Origin: Lysobacter sp. Root76 | GTDB lineage: Bacteria; Pseudomonadota; Gammaproteobacteria; Xanthomonadales; Xanthomonadaceae | Assembly: GCF_001428685.1 (NCBI RefSeq) | Contig: NZ_LMIK01000004.1 | Span: 388,094-452,093, forward strand | Length of the DNA: 64,000 nt | Direction of reading: 5' to 3' | In this document: one piece after another, positions 17,571 through 29,423 of the stretch | How positions within the stretch are numbered: the stretch's first letter is position 1 | Layout: each line of letters begins with the position of its first letter | Program-made: the position numbers and the translations under genes | Notes under the pieces: generated by a model | The model's input: the letters and a program-made list of their open reading frames with translations, nothing else | Database searches by the model: none | Told to the model about the DNA's origin: nothing

Positions 17571-18443
17571 CTAGTGCGGCGGCGCGGCGCCGGACGCGCC
17601 GATCCGCCGCGCCAGGAACAGCCATTCGCCGGGGCTCGGGTCGGGATCGCCCGGTTCCGCCGGATCGGCGAGCGCCTGCAGCCTCAAGCCGCAGGCGCCC
17701 AGCAAAGCCGGCAGTTCGGTGCGGTCGCAGCCCCATAGGAAGGGTTCGCCGCGGCGTCGCAGCCAAGGGCGAACCCAGGCGTGCTCGCGGCGGAATCCTG
17801 GCAGGCCGTCGCGGGTTTCCATCGCGGTGGCCACGATGGCAGGGCTCGCCAGCTCTTGTGCCAGGCGACTCAACAGAGCCCGCGCCTGCGGCCACGATAG
17901 ATACATCAATACGCCCTCTGCGACGCACAGGGTCGGGCGGCCGGCGTCGAATTCGGCGCAGTCGCGCAAGGTCGCCAGCGGATCGGCGTGCATGAGGTCG
18001 GTCGCCAGCAGGTGCAGACGCGGCGGATGCAGGCTCAGCTGTTCCAGCGCCCGGCGCTTGATCGCGACGCTGACCTCGCGGTCGAGCTCGAACACGTGCA
18101 GGTCGGGATGCCTCCGCGCCAACGCGCAGCCCAAGCCGTCGTAGCCGGCGCCGATCAGCAGCAGCTGCGCGCTGCCATCGATGCAGGCCTGTCCCGCCCA
18201 CTGCGCGATGCGGCGCTTCCGCCACGCGTAGTGCGCGCGCAGGCCCGGCAAGAGCAGGCGCTCCAGCGGCGCCAGCAGGATGCGTCCGGGCGCGCTGTCG
18301 ACCAGCCTCAGCAAGCCCGGACCACCGCCCCCGCACAGGCGCAGACAGGCGCGCGCGATCGCCGCATCCTCGGCGCCGGGATCGCCGCGCGCACGCTGCA
18401 CCGTCGCGGCCGCCACCAGCATGGACGTGGACACAGAACTCAT
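17571..18443 (-). CDS. SAM-dependent methyltransferase, LCM/PPM-like
   Basis: The 290-residue protein has a class I methyltransferase core. LLLIGAGYDGLGCALA (about 110-125) matches the SAM-binding glycine motif, HVFELDREVSVAIKR follows with the acidic ribose-binding Asp, and TLCVAEGVLMYLSW matches motif IV of leucine carboxyl methyltransferase-like (PPM) proteins. Those enzymes methylate carboxylates or small metabolites in secondary metabolism. It starts within the last codons of the FAD oxidase gene (ATGA overlap), so the two proteins are likely made together. The substrate is unknown. Confidence 0.8.
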   Translation of the reverse strand: MSSVSTSMLVAAATVQRARGDPGAEDAAIARACLRLCGGGGPGLLRLVDSAPGRILLAPLERLLLPGLRAHYAWRKRRIAQWAGQACIDGSAQLLLIGAGYDGLGCALARRHPDLHVFELDREVSVAIKRRALEQLSLHPPRLHLLATDLMHADPLATLRDCAEFDAGRPTLCVAEGVLMYLSWPQARALLSRLAQELASPAIVATAMETRDGLPGFRREHAWVRPWLRRRGEPFLWGCDRTELPALLGACGLRLQALADPAEPGDPDPSPGEWLFLARRIGASGAAPPH

Positions 18444-19867
18444 CGGTCGCCGTCCGCGAACAAGGCTTCGTAGTGGCGGTACCAGTCGCTGTCCCAACGC
18501 CGGTCCGGGTCGAGTTCGCGCTTGCGGCGCAGGAACTCGGGGAACTGCGGATAGGCCGCCTCGACCTGCGCGCGCGTGGCATGGCGGTGATAGGTGAGGT
18601 AATAGCAACCGCCGTAGCGCAGCGCGTCGTCGATCAGGGCGCGGAACGCCGTGGCCGCCGCCTGCCGCCCGTCCGCGTCGTGACGCACGTGCAGGTTGAA
18701 CACGATGCAGGCCCAGTCCTCGCGCGCCCAGGCCAGCACGCTGGTCGGATCGCGCGTCACCAGCCGCACGGTGCCGTAGATCGGCTGCGCGCGATGGCGG
18801 CGCAGACTGTCGGCGGCGGCGCCCATGAACTCCGCCAGCCGCGATCGCGGTACGTACAGTTCGGTGATCATTTCCGAACCGCAATGACCCAGCGCCGCGT
18901 CGATCGGGCGGTGATAGCCGTCCAGGTACACGCCCGACTGTTGGGCATCGGACAGATAGTGCTGGCCGTGGCTGGCCAAGTAGAAGTCCGCGTACTCGCG
19001 GAAGGCGCGGCTGGGATCGGTATGCGCCAGGTGCAGCAGATGGGCGAAATCCTGGGCGCGCAGATGGCGGTGCGCCGACTCGCTGGCCGCCTCGTCTTCG
19101 GGAACGGGGCGGTAGCAGGACACGATGCCCAGATCGAGGAAGTCGTCGCTGCGCGGGTCGATCGCGAACTGGAAGTCGCCGTAACTGCAACCCTGCGCGA
19201 TCGCGGTCTCCAGCCGCGCCGTCAGCGCGCCCACGCGCAGCAGCTCGACTTCGCGGCGCAATCGCGTACGCGGCACCAGCCGCAGGGTGAGTTGCGCGAC
19301 CAGACCGAACAGACCGTAGCCGCCGGCGGCCAGCGCGAACCAGTTCGCATTGCGAAGGCGGTCGGCGACCATCGGCTCGCCGCGATGGTCGATCAGCACG
19401 ATCGACTCCACGTCTTCGACGAAGGGGGCGAACGCGAGGCCGCGGCCGTGGATGTTGGATGCGAACGCGCCGCCGATGCTGAAGTCGTCGGCGCCGGTCT
19501 GCTTCTGGCGGATGGTCCACGCCTTCGGATTGGCCGGATGGCGCGCCAGCCAGTCCAGTACCGCCGGCCAGCGCACGCCGGCCTGCACCGTCAGCAGACC
19601 GCGCTCGGGATCGAAATCGACGATCCGATCCAAGCCGCCCGTGTCCAACAGCCAGCCGTCGGACAGGAACTGCTGGCCGCCCATCGCATGGCGCGCGCCG
19701 ACCGCGATGGTCGAGCGGCCGTGACGCGCGCAGTCGCGCACCGCCTGGCAGGCCTCATCCAGCGTTCGTGGGCGGAGCAGGCCGGCGACGGAGGTGGCGT
19801 TGAGGCCGGAATGGACGTCGTTGAGCTGGATCGGCGCGGCGACGGCGGGCGCACTCGTGGTTCGCAT
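18440..19867 (-). CDS. FAD-linked oxidase (FAD-binding oxidoreductase)
   Basis: The 475-residue protein has the vanillyl-alcohol-oxidase-type FAD domain. AVGARHAMGGQQFLSDG lies near residues 55-72, where the His is often the flavin-linking position, and GADDFSIGGAFASNIHGRG follows near 128-146. Its C-terminal half carries the substrate domain. The sequence has no signal peptide. It probably oxidises or reduces an alcohol or alkene group of a lipid or small molecule. ATG 19867 is preferred over TTG 19930. It is coupled to the downstream methyltransferase and divergent from an HTH regulator 119 bases away, which may control both. Confidence 0.8.
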   Translation of the reverse strand: MRTTSAPAVAAPIQLNDVHSGLNATSVAGLLRPRTLDEACQAVRDCARHGRSTIAVGARHAMGGQQFLSDGWLLDTGGLDRIVDFDPERGLLTVQAGVRWPAVLDWLARHPANPKAWTIRQKQTGADDFSIGGAFASNIHGRGLAFAPFVEDVESIVLIDHRGEPMVADRLRNANWFALAAGGYGLFGLVAQLTLRLVPRTRLRREVELLRVGALTARLETAIAQGCSYGDFQFAIDPRSDDFLDLGIVSCYRPVPEDEAASESAHRHLRAQDFAHLLHLAHTDPSRAFREYADFYLASHGQHYLSDAQQSGVYLDGYHRPIDAALGHCGSEMITELYVPRSRLAEFMGAAADSLRRHRAQPIYGTVRLVTRDPTSVLAWAREDWACIVFNLHVRHDADGRQAAATAFRALIDDALRYGGCYYLTYHRHATRAQVEAAYPQFPEFLRRKRELDPDRRWDSDWYRHYEALFADGDR

Positions 19868-19986
19868 GGATCGGACCGATGGGAAGGCAGATCGGACCTT
19901 GCCGGTGGGTATCGACAGGCGCAACCGCAACGATTCCAGTATCGGATTATGATCCTGACCGTCCCGACCGCCGCCACCTCCCGCCC

Positions 19987-20784
19987 ATGGCCGAACGAGA
20001 ACGTGTCCTCGCTGCGCTGAAATCCGTGCTCAAGGAGCGCGGCTGGCGTTATGCCGACCTCGCCCGCGAATTGGGCGTGTCCGAACCCACGGTCAAGCGC
20101 CTGCTGTCCAGCGGCCGCATCGACCTGGAGCGGCTGGAGCGGATTTGCGCCCTGCTCGATCTGGACTTCTTCGAGCTGGCGCGCCTGGCGCGCGGCGCGC
20201 GCGATGCGCCTCGCCATCTCAGCGAGCGCCAGGAAGCCGAACTGGCGCAATCGCCGCGCCTGATGACGGTGTTCCACCTGCTGTGCCAAGGCTGGCGCGC
20301 CGATGCGATACGCGAGGGCTACGACCTGGGCGTGCCGGAACTGACGCGCCTGCTGGCGCGCCTGGACCGGCTCGGGCTGGTCGAACTGCTGCCCGGCGAC
20401 AAGGTGCGGCTGCGCGTGCCGCGCGATTTCTCCTGGCGCGACGACGGCCCGGTGCGCGCCCGCTACCTGGGCGCGGCCAGCCGCGAGTTCCTGCTCGACG
20501 AGTTCCGCGCGCCGGACACCCTACTGGCGCTGGAAATCCGCGAGCTGGGCGCGGCGTCCCTGGCGGTGCTGCGCCGCAAGCTCGAACGCCTGCAGATCGA
20601 GTTCAAGGAGGCGGCCGAGCTGGACATCAGCCTGCCGCCGTCGAAACGCCGCAGCGTGGGCATCCTGGTGGCGATGCGGCCCTGGGTGTATTCGCTGATC
20701 GACAGCCTGCGCAACGAGTACGCCGCCGACGTCGGCCCGGCCGCGCGCGGGCGCAAGGGCGGGCGCAAGCCCCGCGTAGGCTGA
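19987..20784 (+). CDS. XRE-type HTH transcriptional regulator
   Basis: The 265-residue protein opens with a Cro/C1-type helix-turn-helix (about residues 18-42, YADLARELGVSEPTVKRLLS). A second winged-helix-like region (about 85-130) and a long C-terminal helical domain follow, ending in a basic RGRKGGRKPRVG tail. The C-terminal half may sense a ligand or dimerise; I do not recognise its family. Its position divergent from the FAD oxidase/methyltransferase pair suggests local control of that pair. The ATG at 19987 follows CCGCC rather than a strong Shine-Dalgarno. Confidence 0.75.
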   Translation: MAERERVLAALKSVLKERGWRYADLARELGVSEPTVKRLLSSGRIDLERLERICALLDLDFFELARLARGARDAPRHLSERQEAELAQSPRLMTVFHLLCQGWRADAIREGYDLGVPELTRLLARLDRLGLVELLPGDKVRLRVPRDFSWRDDGPVRARYLGAASREFLLDEFRAPDTLLALEIRELGAASLAVLRRKLERLQIEFKEAAELDISLPPSKRRSVGILVAMRPWVYSLIDSLRNEYAADVGPAARGRKGGRKPRVG

Positions 20785-20877
20785 CCGGCGTCGCATCGCC
20801 TCGGATTCGACGCATGGCGTTCACAAACCACGCATGTACGCCGTCCTAGGCTAGAGGCAGTTCCCACACGAGACGCC

Positions 20878-21225
20878 ATGATGGCCACCCGTTACTACCT
20901 CAGCCTTCCCGATGCCGAACGCGCGCGCGGCAGCGATCCCTCGCTGTCGTTCTCCGCGGTCAGCGCCGAGGGCTTCGCCGAGCAGTTGCAGGACGCGCTG
21001 CGAAGCAACCACCTGTTCGAACGTTGGCGCGCCAAGCAGCCCGAGCCCGACGAGGTCGACGCCAGCCTCGGCGCCACCGACCCCGCCGCCACCGTCGACG
21101 GCCAGCAGGACGATCTGCACATCGATCTGGTGCTGACCTCGACCATTCCCGGCACCGTGCTCAAGCACCGCATGCGGCTGTTGGCCGGCACCGGCTGGGA
21201 ACTGCGCGACGTCACCGCCGCGTAG
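20878..21225 (+). CDS. Conserved hypothetical protein
   Basis: The 115-residue soluble protein has an alpha/beta layout with no signal peptide or membrane segment. It starts (M)MATRYYLSLPDAERARGSDP, has an acidic central linker (about 62-75) and ends in a beta-rich HIDLVLTSTIPGTVLKHRMR segment. I do not recognise a family with known function. Codon use is native. A strong hairpin that could end its transcript lies 64 bases after the stop. Confidence 0.65.
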   Translation: MMATRYYLSLPDAERARGSDPSLSFSAVSAEGFAEQLQDALRSNHLFERWRAKQPEPDEVDASLGATDPAATVDGQQDDLHIDLVLTSTIPGTVLKHRMRLLAGTGWELRDVTAA

Positions 21226-21288
21226 CACCAGCTCCCTGTCGAGCTCCCCTGTCGATCATGAAACTGCGCGGCCTCGAAGCCGCACAGC

Positions 21289-21320
21289 CGCCGCTCCCAC
21301 TGCTTCCTGTGGGAGCGGCG
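21289..21320. terminator. Bidirectional hairpin terminator, overlaps REP-like unit
   Basis: CGCCGCTCCCAC (21289-21300) and GTGGGAGCGGCG (21309-21320) form a perfect 12-bp stem with an 8-base loop. It lies between the convergent genes ending at 21225 and 21406. The right arm is the start of an inverted copy of the REP-like unit seen at 1764-2149. No T-run follows. Confidence 0.55.
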
Positions 21321-21405
21321 TAAGCCGCGATCGCGCCAACGGAGCGGCGACGCGCACCCGCAACCGCCTCGGATCCGAGGCGCGATCGAAGCCGATGCTG
21401 CGCGC

Positions 21406-22236
21406 TCAGCCGCGCAACGCCGCCGCGTGGTGCGCGATGTGCTCGCCGATGAAACTGGCGATGAAGTAATAGCTATGGTCATAGCCCGGCCGCATCCGCA
21501 GTTGCAGCGGATGACCCGCCGCGGCGCAGGCGTCGCGCAGCAGTTCCGGCTTGAGCTGGATGGCCAGAAACTCGTCGGCCTCGCCCTGATCGATCAGCAG
21601 CGGCAGCCGCTCGCGCGCCTGGGCGACCAGCGCGCTCGCGTCCCACTCGCGCCAGGCATCGCGGTCGTCCCCCAGGTAGGCGGCGAAGGCTTTCTCACCC
21701 CAGGGCACCTGCGACGGCGCCACGATAGGCGAGAACGCCGATACGCTGCGGTAGCGGCCCGGGTTCTTCAGGGCGATGGTGAGCGCGCCGTGCCCGCCCA
21801 TCGAATGCCCGCTGATGGCGCGCGCGCCGCTGCTCGGGAAGTGCGCATCGACCAGCGCCGGCAGCTCATCGACCACGTAGTCGTACATGCGGTAGTGCGC
21901 CGCCCAAGGCTCGCGGGTCGCATTGAGGTAGAAGCCGGCGCCCTGGCCGAGGTCGTAGCCCTCGGCGTCGGCCACGCTGGCGCCGCGCGGGCTGGTGTCG
22001 GGCGCGACCAGGATCAGGCCGTGCTCGGCGGCGTAACGCTGCGCGCCGGCCTTGGTGATGAAGTTCTGCTCGCTGCAGCTCAGGCCGGACAGCCAGTACA
22101 GCACCGGGCAGGCTTCGCCGCTGGCCTGCGGCGGCAGGTAGACGGCGTAGCGCATCGAGCAATCGAGCACGCTGGACTCGTGTTGCCAGACTTCCTGGCG
22201 GCCGCCGAAACAGGCGTGGGATTCGATGCGCTGCAT
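21406..22236 (-). CDS. fghA: S-formylglutathione hydrolase
   Basis: This serine hydrolase releases formate and glutathione from S-formylglutathione, the last step of glutathione-dependent formaldehyde detoxification in the cytoplasm. The 276-residue protein matches family length. It has the nucleophile elbow GHSMGG with Ser145, an Asp in QGEADEF near 222 and His near 254 in PGYDHSYYF. It follows the dehydrogenase gene after a single base, so the two are one operon with frmR. Confidence 0.95.
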   Translation of the reverse strand: MQRIESHACFGGRQEVWQHESSVLDCSMRYAVYLPPQASGEACPVLYWLSGLSCSEQNFITKAGAQRYAAEHGLILVAPDTSPRGASVADAEGYDLGQGAGFYLNATREPWAAHYRMYDYVVDELPALVDAHFPSSGARAISGHSMGGHGALTIALKNPGRYRSVSAFSPIVAPSQVPWGEKAFAAYLGDDRDAWREWDASALVAQARERLPLLIDQGEADEFLAIQLKPELLRDACAAAGHPLQLRMRPGYDHSYYFIASFIGEHIAHHAAALRG

Positions 22237-22237
22237 G

Positions 22238-23729
<1,492 letters not shown>

Positions 23730-23754
23730 GGGGTGGCCTCGGACTACGGGCGCT

Positions 23755-23775
23755 TGATACTGGGGGATAGTATCA
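23755..23775. promoter_or_regulatory. FrmR-type operator
   Basis: TGATACT and AGTATCA form a perfect 7-base inverted repeat around a GGGGGAT core. This matches the architecture of RcnR/FrmR operators (TACT, a G-tract, then AGTA). It is placed 25 bases upstream of frmR. Confidence 0.85.
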
Positions 23776-23886
23776 GATCGGGCGCGCGGCGAAGCCTGCC
23801 CGGCTGGCTTCCATCGTCGATTCGTAGGGTCGCGGCTACGCGCGGATGCGCGTGGCGACAGGATGCGCGAGGAACCCGACGGCGAA

Positions 23887-26634
23887 TCAGCCGGTGTTCT
23901 GCACGCCCGCGGCGATGCCGTTGACCGTCGCCACCAGCGCCTGCTGCAAGGCATCGTCGGGCCGTCCGGCCGCGCGCCAGCGTGCGAGCAGGTCGACCTG
24001 GAGCAGGCTGATCGGGTCGACATAAGGATTGCGCAGGCGGATCGATTGGCGCAGGCGGTGGTCGCCGGTCAGCAGTTCGCGACTGCCCTTGATCGCCAGC
24101 ACCGCCGTGCGGGTGCGCTCGAATTCGGCGGCGATGCCGGGATGGAAGCGCGCGTGCAGGTCGCCTTCGGGCAGGGCCGCGGCGAGCAGCGAATAGCGTT
24201 CGAAGATCGCCGGATCGGATTTGGCCAGGACCATTTCCAGATCGTCGATCAGGGTGGTGAAGAACGGCCAGTCGTGCGCCATCTCGGCCAGGGTCTCGCG
24301 GCCGTGGCGCGCGAGCGCTCGCTCCAGCGCGGTGCCGACGCCGTACCAGGCGGTCAGGCCGGCACGGTTCTGCGACCAGGCGAACACCCAGGGAATCGCG
24401 CGCAGCGAACCGATATCGCCGGCGCCGGCGCGCTTGGCCGGACGGGAGCCTATCCGCAGGCGTTCGATTACATCGATCGGGGTCGCGGCGCGGAAGTAGG
24501 CGGGGAACAGCGCGTCCTCGTGCACCAGCGCGCGATAGTGCGCGCGTGCGGCGTCGGCCAGTTCGGACGCGATCGCGCGCCAGCCCGCTTCGCGCGGCTC
24601 GGGCGGGCGCGGGCGCAGGGTCGCGCGCAGCACCGCACCGGTGGTCTGCTCCAGGTTGCGTAGGGCGATCGCGCGGATGCCGTACTTGCGATGGATCACC
24701 TCGCCCTGTTCGGTCAGGCGCAGGAAACCGTCGACCGAACCGCGCGGCGCGGCGATCACCGCGCGTTCGGTCTTGCCGCCGCCGCGGCTGATCGAACCGC
24801 CGCGGCCATGGAAGAACGCGATGCGCACGCCGCTGTCCTGGGCCAGCGCGGTCAGTGCGACCTGGGTCTGCTGCAGTGCCCAGCGCGAGGCCAGCATGCC
24901 GCCGTCCTTGGCGCTGTCGGAATAGCCCAGCATCACCACTTGGCGGCCGCCGCGCGCGTCGAGGTGGGCGCGGTAGACCGGGTCGGCGAACAGCGCGCGC
25001 AAGCTGTCGGCGGCGGCGTCGAGGTCGTCGACGGTTTCGAACAGCGGCGCGACGTCCAGCGGCACCCGGCCGGTTGCGTCTACGCAGCCGGCGGTGCGCG
25101 CCAGAGCGAGCACGGCCAGGGCATCGGCGGCGCTGCGGCTCATGCTGACGATGTAGGGGCCGAAGGCATGTTCGCCGTAGCGCGGGCGCAGCCTTGCGAC
25201 CGCGCGGAACACGTCCAGACTAGCGCGCGCGGCGCCGTTGCCGTCGCTGCGCGGCGGCGCGCTGCCGTCGAGCAAGGCATGCAGGCGTTGCGCGCGCTCG
25301 GCCGGCGCGCGCCGTTCCCAGTCCGGGTCGCCGAGCACGGCGGACAAAGCGGCGTCGTGGGTGGCCGAGTCCTGGCGCAGGTCCAGGCTGGCGAGGTGGA
25401 AACCGAAGCACTCGGCGCGACGGCGCAGGCGACGCACCGCGAAACCGCCGGCGTGTCCGCCCTGGTTGGCGTTGAGGCTGTCCTCGATGGCGACGATGTC
25501 GGCCAGAAACGCGGCCACGTCGGGATAGCCGTGCACGCTCTCGTCGGCGGTCGCCTGCAGGCGCGCGGACATCAGGCTGAGCAGGTTGCGATACGGCATG
25601 TCGGCGTGGCGCGGCTTGAGCGCGGCGGCGGCCTTGGGCAACAGGTAGCTGTAGTCCTCGACCCGCGCCAGCACCGCTTCGTCGATGCGCACGCGCGTCA
25701 CCGACTGGCTCAGCAGTTCGCCCAGCGCGTCCAGGTCGCGGCGGTAGGCGCGCAGCACCAGCGCGCGCTGACCGGCCAGGGTCGCGGCGATGGTGTCGGC
25801 GCCGACGTTGGGATTGCCGTCCATGTCGCCGCCGACCCAGGTGCCGAAACCGAGCACGTCCGGCAGCGATGGCGTGTCGCCGTAGGCCTCGCGCAGGGCT
25901 TCCTCGAACATCTCGTAGAACACCGGCAGCACGCGGTAGAGCACGTCGGACAGATAGAAGCCGACGTGCTCGAACTCGTCGGCGACGCTGGGCTTGGCGG
26001 CCGGCGCTTCGGCGGTCTGCCAACTCGCGGTCAGGGCCAGGCGGATGCGTTCGCGGTCGGCGCGGCGCTCCGGCGGGGTGCGGCTGCGGTCGATGTCGGC
26101 GACCAGGCAGCCCACGATCTGGCGTTCCTTCTCCAGCAGGGCGCGGCGCACGGCCTCGGTGGGATGAGCGGTGAACACCGGTTCGATGCGCAGCCGCGGC
26201 AGCAGCTGCGCAAGTTCGTCGGCGCCGACGCCTTCGCGGGCCAGCGCCGACAGCACGTCCCGCAGGCCGCCGGGTTGCGCGGCCGCGCCGCTGCGCTCGT
26301 AGTCGCGGCGGCGGCGGATGCGGTGCACGCGTTCGGCCAGGTTGACCGCCTGGAAATAGGTCGCGAAGGCGCGCACCAGGTCGGAGGCCTGCTCCAGGTC
26401 GATGTCGGCCAGGGCATCGGCGAGTGCGGCCAGCGGGCGGTCGGATTCGCGGCGCCGGATCGCGGCGCGGCGCAGACGCTCGACCGCATCGAGGAAACCG
26501 GCGCCGCGTTGTTCGGCCAGGATCTCGCCGACCAGCGCGCCCAGGTTTTTTACGTCCTCGCGCAGCAGGGCGTCGGTGGGCGCGAAATCGACCGCGCGCA
26601 AGGGTTCGTCGCTGGTGTCGGTCATGACATTCAT
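23887..26634 (-). CDS. ppc: Phosphoenolpyruvate carboxylase
   Basis: The enzyme carboxylates PEP to oxaloacetate, refilling the TCA cycle. The 915-residue protein is full length. It has [12 protein letters not shown] with the catalytic His, [16 protein letters not shown], the [19 protein letters not shown] glycine loop, [13 protein letters not shown], and the family's C-terminal NTG ending. The start can be ATG 26634 or ATG 26625. It is divergent from the TPR gene, with 165 bases between starts that must hold both promoters. Confidence 0.97.
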   Translation of the reverse strand: MNVMTDTSDEPLRAVDFAPTDALLREDVKNLGALVGEILAEQRGAGFLDAVERLRRAAIRRRESDRPLAALADALADIDLEQASDLVRAFATYFQAVNLAERVHRIRRRRDYERSGAAAQPGGLRDVLSALAREGVGADELAQLLPRLRIEPVFTAHPTEAVRRALLEKERQIVGCLVADIDRSRTPPERRADRERIRLALTASWQTAEAPAAKPSVADEFEHVGFYLSDVLYRVLPVFYEMFEEALREAYGDTPSLPDVLGFGTWVGGDMDGNPNVGADTIAATLAGQRALVLRAYRRDLDALGELLSQSVTRVRIDEAVLARVEDYSYLLPKAAAALKPRHADMPYRNLLSLMSARLQATADESVHGYPDVAAFLADIVAIEDSLNANQGGHAGGFAVRRLRRRAECFGFHLASLDLRQDSATHDAALSAVLGDPDWERRAPAERAQRLHALLDGSAPPRSDGNGAARASLDVFRAVARLRPRYGEHAFGPYIVSMSRSAADALAVLALARTAGCVDATGRVPLDVAPLFETVDDLDAAADSLRALFADPVYRAHLDARGGRQVVMLGYSDSAKDGGMLASRWALQQTQVALTALAQDSGVRIAFFHGRGGSISRGGGKTERAVIAAPRGSVDGFLRLTEQGEVIHRKYGIRAIALRNLEQTTGAVLRATLRPRPPEPREAGWRAIASELADAARAHYRALVHEDALFPAYFRAATPIDVIERLRIGSRPAKRAGAGDIGSLRAIPWVFAWSQNRAGLTAWYGVGTALERALARHGRETLAEMAHDWPFFTTLIDDLEMVLAKSDPAIFERYSLLAAALPEGDLHARFHPGIAAEFERTRTAVLAIKGSRELLTGDHRLRQSIRLRNPYVDPISLLQVDLLARWRAAGRPDDALQQALVATVNGIAAGVQNTG

Positions 26635-26799
26635 ATGGCTAGGCTATAACAGCAACTTGTGCGTTGCAGCAATCTGCCGTTCATGAATTTGGTTACATCG
26701 GTAACGACCTGGACTCTGCGTTTCGCCCCTCCCACCACGGTCTAGCCAGAAGGAGGCGGAACCCCGACACTGTGCGCCGGTCGGGACAGGGGAGACCGT

Positions 26800-27570
26800 A
26801 TGCCGTTTCTGGGTTTGGGCGCCCATGTGCTGGTGGCGCTGTTCTTCGCCGTACACGCCGTGCGCAGCGGGCAGGAGCGCTACTGGCTCGGCATCCTTTT
26901 CATGTTCCCGCTGCTCGGCAGCGTGATCTACGGCCTGACGATCTGGCTGCCCGAGATGCGCCACAGCCGCCATGGCCGCGCCCTGGTCGGCGGGGTCAAG
27001 CGCGCGCTCGACCCCAGCCGCGAACTGCGCGAAGCCCAGCAGGCCTTCGAGGACGCGGCCACCACCGATCGCCGTCTGCGCCTGGCCGATGCGCTGCTCG
27101 CCAGCGACCGCGCTTCGGAAGCGGCCACCCACTACGAATCGGCGCTACAGGGCATCCACGCCGACGATCCCGATATCCAGGTGCGGCTGGCGCAGGCGCT
27201 GCTGGAATGCGGTCACGCCCGGCGCGCGCGCGAACTGCTCGACGAGCTGATCCGGCGTCGGCCCGACTACCGCTCCAACGAGGGCCACCTCACCTACGCC
27301 CGCGCAGTCGCGGCCGAGGGCGACCGCGCCAAGGCGCGCGAGGAGTTCGACACCCTGGTCGGCTACAGCAGCGGCTTCGACGCGCATGCGCACTACGCGC
27401 AGACCCTGGTGGGCTGGGGCGATACCGAGCGAGCGCGCCAGCTGTGCGAGGGCGCGCTGGCGAAAGCCAAGCGCCTGCCGCCCTACGCACGGCGCATGAA
27501 CAAGCCGGCACTGGACCAGCTCAGGCTGTTGTCCAAGCAGTTGGCGAATGCGAACGCGGTGACGGGCTGA
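26800..27570 (+). CDS. Membrane-anchored TPR protein
   Basis: The 256-residue protein has two N-terminal hydrophobic helices (about residues 4-20 and 27-50) and then a soluble helical region of TPR-like pairs (about 70-230), such as IQVRLAQALLECGHARRARELLDELIRRRPDY. Proteins of this layout usually scaffold complexes at the inner membrane. A GGGAG Shine-Dalgarno precedes the ATG. The partner is unknown. Confidence 0.75.
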   Translation: MPFLGLGAHVLVALFFAVHAVRSGQERYWLGILFMFPLLGSVIYGLTIWLPEMRHSRHGRALVGGVKRALDPSRELREAQQAFEDAATTDRRLRLADALLASDRASEAATHYESALQGIHADDPDIQVRLAQALLECGHARRARELLDELIRRRPDYRSNEGHLTYARAVAAEGDRAKAREEFDTLVGYSSGFDAHAHYAQTLVGWGDTERARQLCEGALAKAKRLPPYARRMNKPALDQLRLLSKQLANANAVTG

Positions 27571-27610
27571 AGCACCGCGGCGCTGCCGGAATCCGACGCG
27601 ATCGAGGTGT

Positions 27611-27853
27611 GCGCTGCGCGTCAGGCGGCGATGGTGCGGTTATCACCGCACCCTACATAGGATGCGGTAAGCCGCAAGCGCACCGCATCGAGCGCTGCGC
27701 GTCAGGCGGCGATGCTGCGGTTATCACCGCACCCTATGTAGGATGCGGTAAGCCGCAGGCGCACCGCATCGAGCGCTGCGCGTCAGGCGGCGATGCTGCG
27801 GTTATCACCGCACCCTACGCAGGATGCGGTAAGCCGCAGGCGCACCGCATCGA
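27611..27853. repeat. Three tandem copies of an 81-bp repeat
   Basis: Units start at 27611, 27692 and 27773 and differ at only a few positions. Each contains an inverted repeat, GGATGCGGTAAGCCGCA and surroundings, plus the core GCGGTTATCACCGCACCCTA also found at 5991-6014 in inverse orientation. The array fills most of the ~300-base gap between the TPR gene and gshA, so the gap has no gene. Frames are open through it only because 81 is a multiple of three. Confidence 0.9.
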
Positions 27854-27873
27854 GCACCGCGGCCTGAGCCGCC

Positions 27874-29253
27874 TCAATACGCGAAGTCGGTGAATACCGG
27901 ATCCACGCTGCCACCCCAGGCGCCGTGGAACAGCTCGAGCTTGCGCTCGGCCGGGGTCTGGCCGCGTGCGACGAACTCCAGCAGCGGTTCCAGGTAGATC
28001 GATTCGTCGGCGCCGTTGCTGTTGAATTTGCCGCGCCGGGCCAGGCCGTGCGCGGAAATCTCCAGCGCGCGCCGGGCCAGGTCCAGGACCTTGCCGTCGC
28101 GGAACGGCAGCTGCAGCGCCTGCTTCGGCACACCATCGCGTAGGGCGTGGCGCTCTTCCGGGGTGAAGTCCAGGACCAGGTCCCAGGCCGCATCCAGCGC
28201 GCTGGAGTCGTACAGCAGGCCGACCCAGAACGCCGACAGCGCGCAGATGCGGTTCCACGGGCCGGAATCGGCGCCGCGCATCTCCAGGTATTTCTTCAGC
28301 CGCACTTCCGGGAACGCGGTGGTGGTGTGGTCGGCCCAATCCTTCAGGGTCGGCCGCTGGTCCGGATAGGCCGGCAGCTTGGCGTCCATGTAGTCGCGGA
28401 ACGACTGGCCGGCGGCGTCGATGTAGGTGCCGTCGCGATAGACGAAGTACATCGGCACGTCGAGCAGGTAGTCGACGTAGCGCTCGTAGCCGAAGCCGTC
28501 CTCGAACACGAAGTCGAGCAGGCCGGTGCGGTCGCGGTCGGTGTCGGTCCAGATGTGCGAACGGTAGGACAGGAAGCCGTTGGGCTTGCCTTCGGTGAAC
28601 GGCGAGTCGGCGAACAGCGCGGTCGCGATCGGCTGCAGGGCCAGCGAGACGCGGAACTTCTTCACCATGTCGGCTTCGTCGCGCACGTCCAGGTTGACCT
28701 GCACGGTGCTGGTGCGGGTCATCATGTCCAGGCCCAGGGTGCCGACCTTGGGCATGTACTCGCGCATGATCTTGTAACGGCCCTTGGGCATCCACGGCAT
28801 TTCGTCGCGGCGCCACTTGGGCTGGAAGCCCATGCCGAGGAAGCCCAGCCCCATCGGCTCGGCGACCGCGCGCACTTCGCGCAGGTGCTGCGCGGCCTCG
28901 CAGCAGGTGTCGTGCAGGGTCGCCAGCGGCGCGCCCGACAGTTCCAGCTGGCCGGCCGGCTCCAGCGACACCGAAGCCTGGTCGCGGGTCAGGGCGATCA
29001 CGCGGCCGTGTTCTTCCACCGGCTCCCAGCCGAACTGGGTCAGGCCCTTGAGCAGGGCTTCGATGCCGCGTTCGCCGTCGAAGGTCGGCGGGCGCAGGTC
29101 GTCGGTGCGGAAGCCGAACTTCTCGTGCTCGGTGCCGATCTTCCAGTCGTCGTCGGCGCGCGCGCCGGACACCAGGTATTCGATCAGCGCGGTGCGACCG
29201 CCGCTGGCCATCGGCGGAATCGGGACATCCTTGACCTGGCTGGGACCGGACAC
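27874..29253 (-). CDS. gshA: Glutamate-cysteine ligase
   Basis: The enzyme joins glutamate and cysteine, the first and rate-limiting step of glutathione synthesis. The 459-residue protein belongs to the plant/alphaproteobacterial-type GCL class: [42 protein letters not shown] and [13 protein letters not shown] are conserved blocks. I start it at GTG 29253 (reads [13 protein letters not shown]), which has GAGG at good spacing. The frame stays open upstream to 29502. Glutathione made here would feed the nearby formaldehyde pathway. Confidence 0.93.
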   Translation of the reverse strand: MSGPSQVKDVPIPPMASGGRTALIEYLVSGARADDDWKIGTEHEKFGFRTDDLRPPTFDGERGIEALLKGLTQFGWEPVEEHGRVIALTRDQASVSLEPAGQLELSGAPLATLHDTCCEAAQHLREVRAVAEPMGLGFLGMGFQPKWRRDEMPWMPKGRYKIMREYMPKVGTLGLDMMTRTSTVQVNLDVRDEADMVKKFRVSLALQPIATALFADSPFTEGKPNGFLSYRSHIWTDTDRDRTGLLDFVFEDGFGYERYVDYLLDVPMYFVYRDGTYIDAAGQSFRDYMDAKLPAYPDQRPTLKDWADHTTTAFPEVRLKKYLEMRGADSGPWNRICALSAFWVGLLYDSSALDAAWDLVLDFTPEERHALRDGVPKQALQLPFRDGKVLDLARRALEISAHGLARRGKFNSNGADESIYLEPLLEFVARGQTPAERKLELFHGAWGGSVDPVFTDFAY

Positions 29254-29423
29254 ACGCACCTCGTTCGTCGACACTGCGCTGCAAGGCGGGATGCCTTGCT
29301 CGCGCGCCGCCGTCGCGACGCGCGGAGGGCCGGCGGCGTCCTGCGACGCCCGACCCCTGCTGCTTCCGGGGATATGCGGCCACTGACCTACAATCACCAG
29401 ACCCCGGCAGTGTAGCCCTCGCC

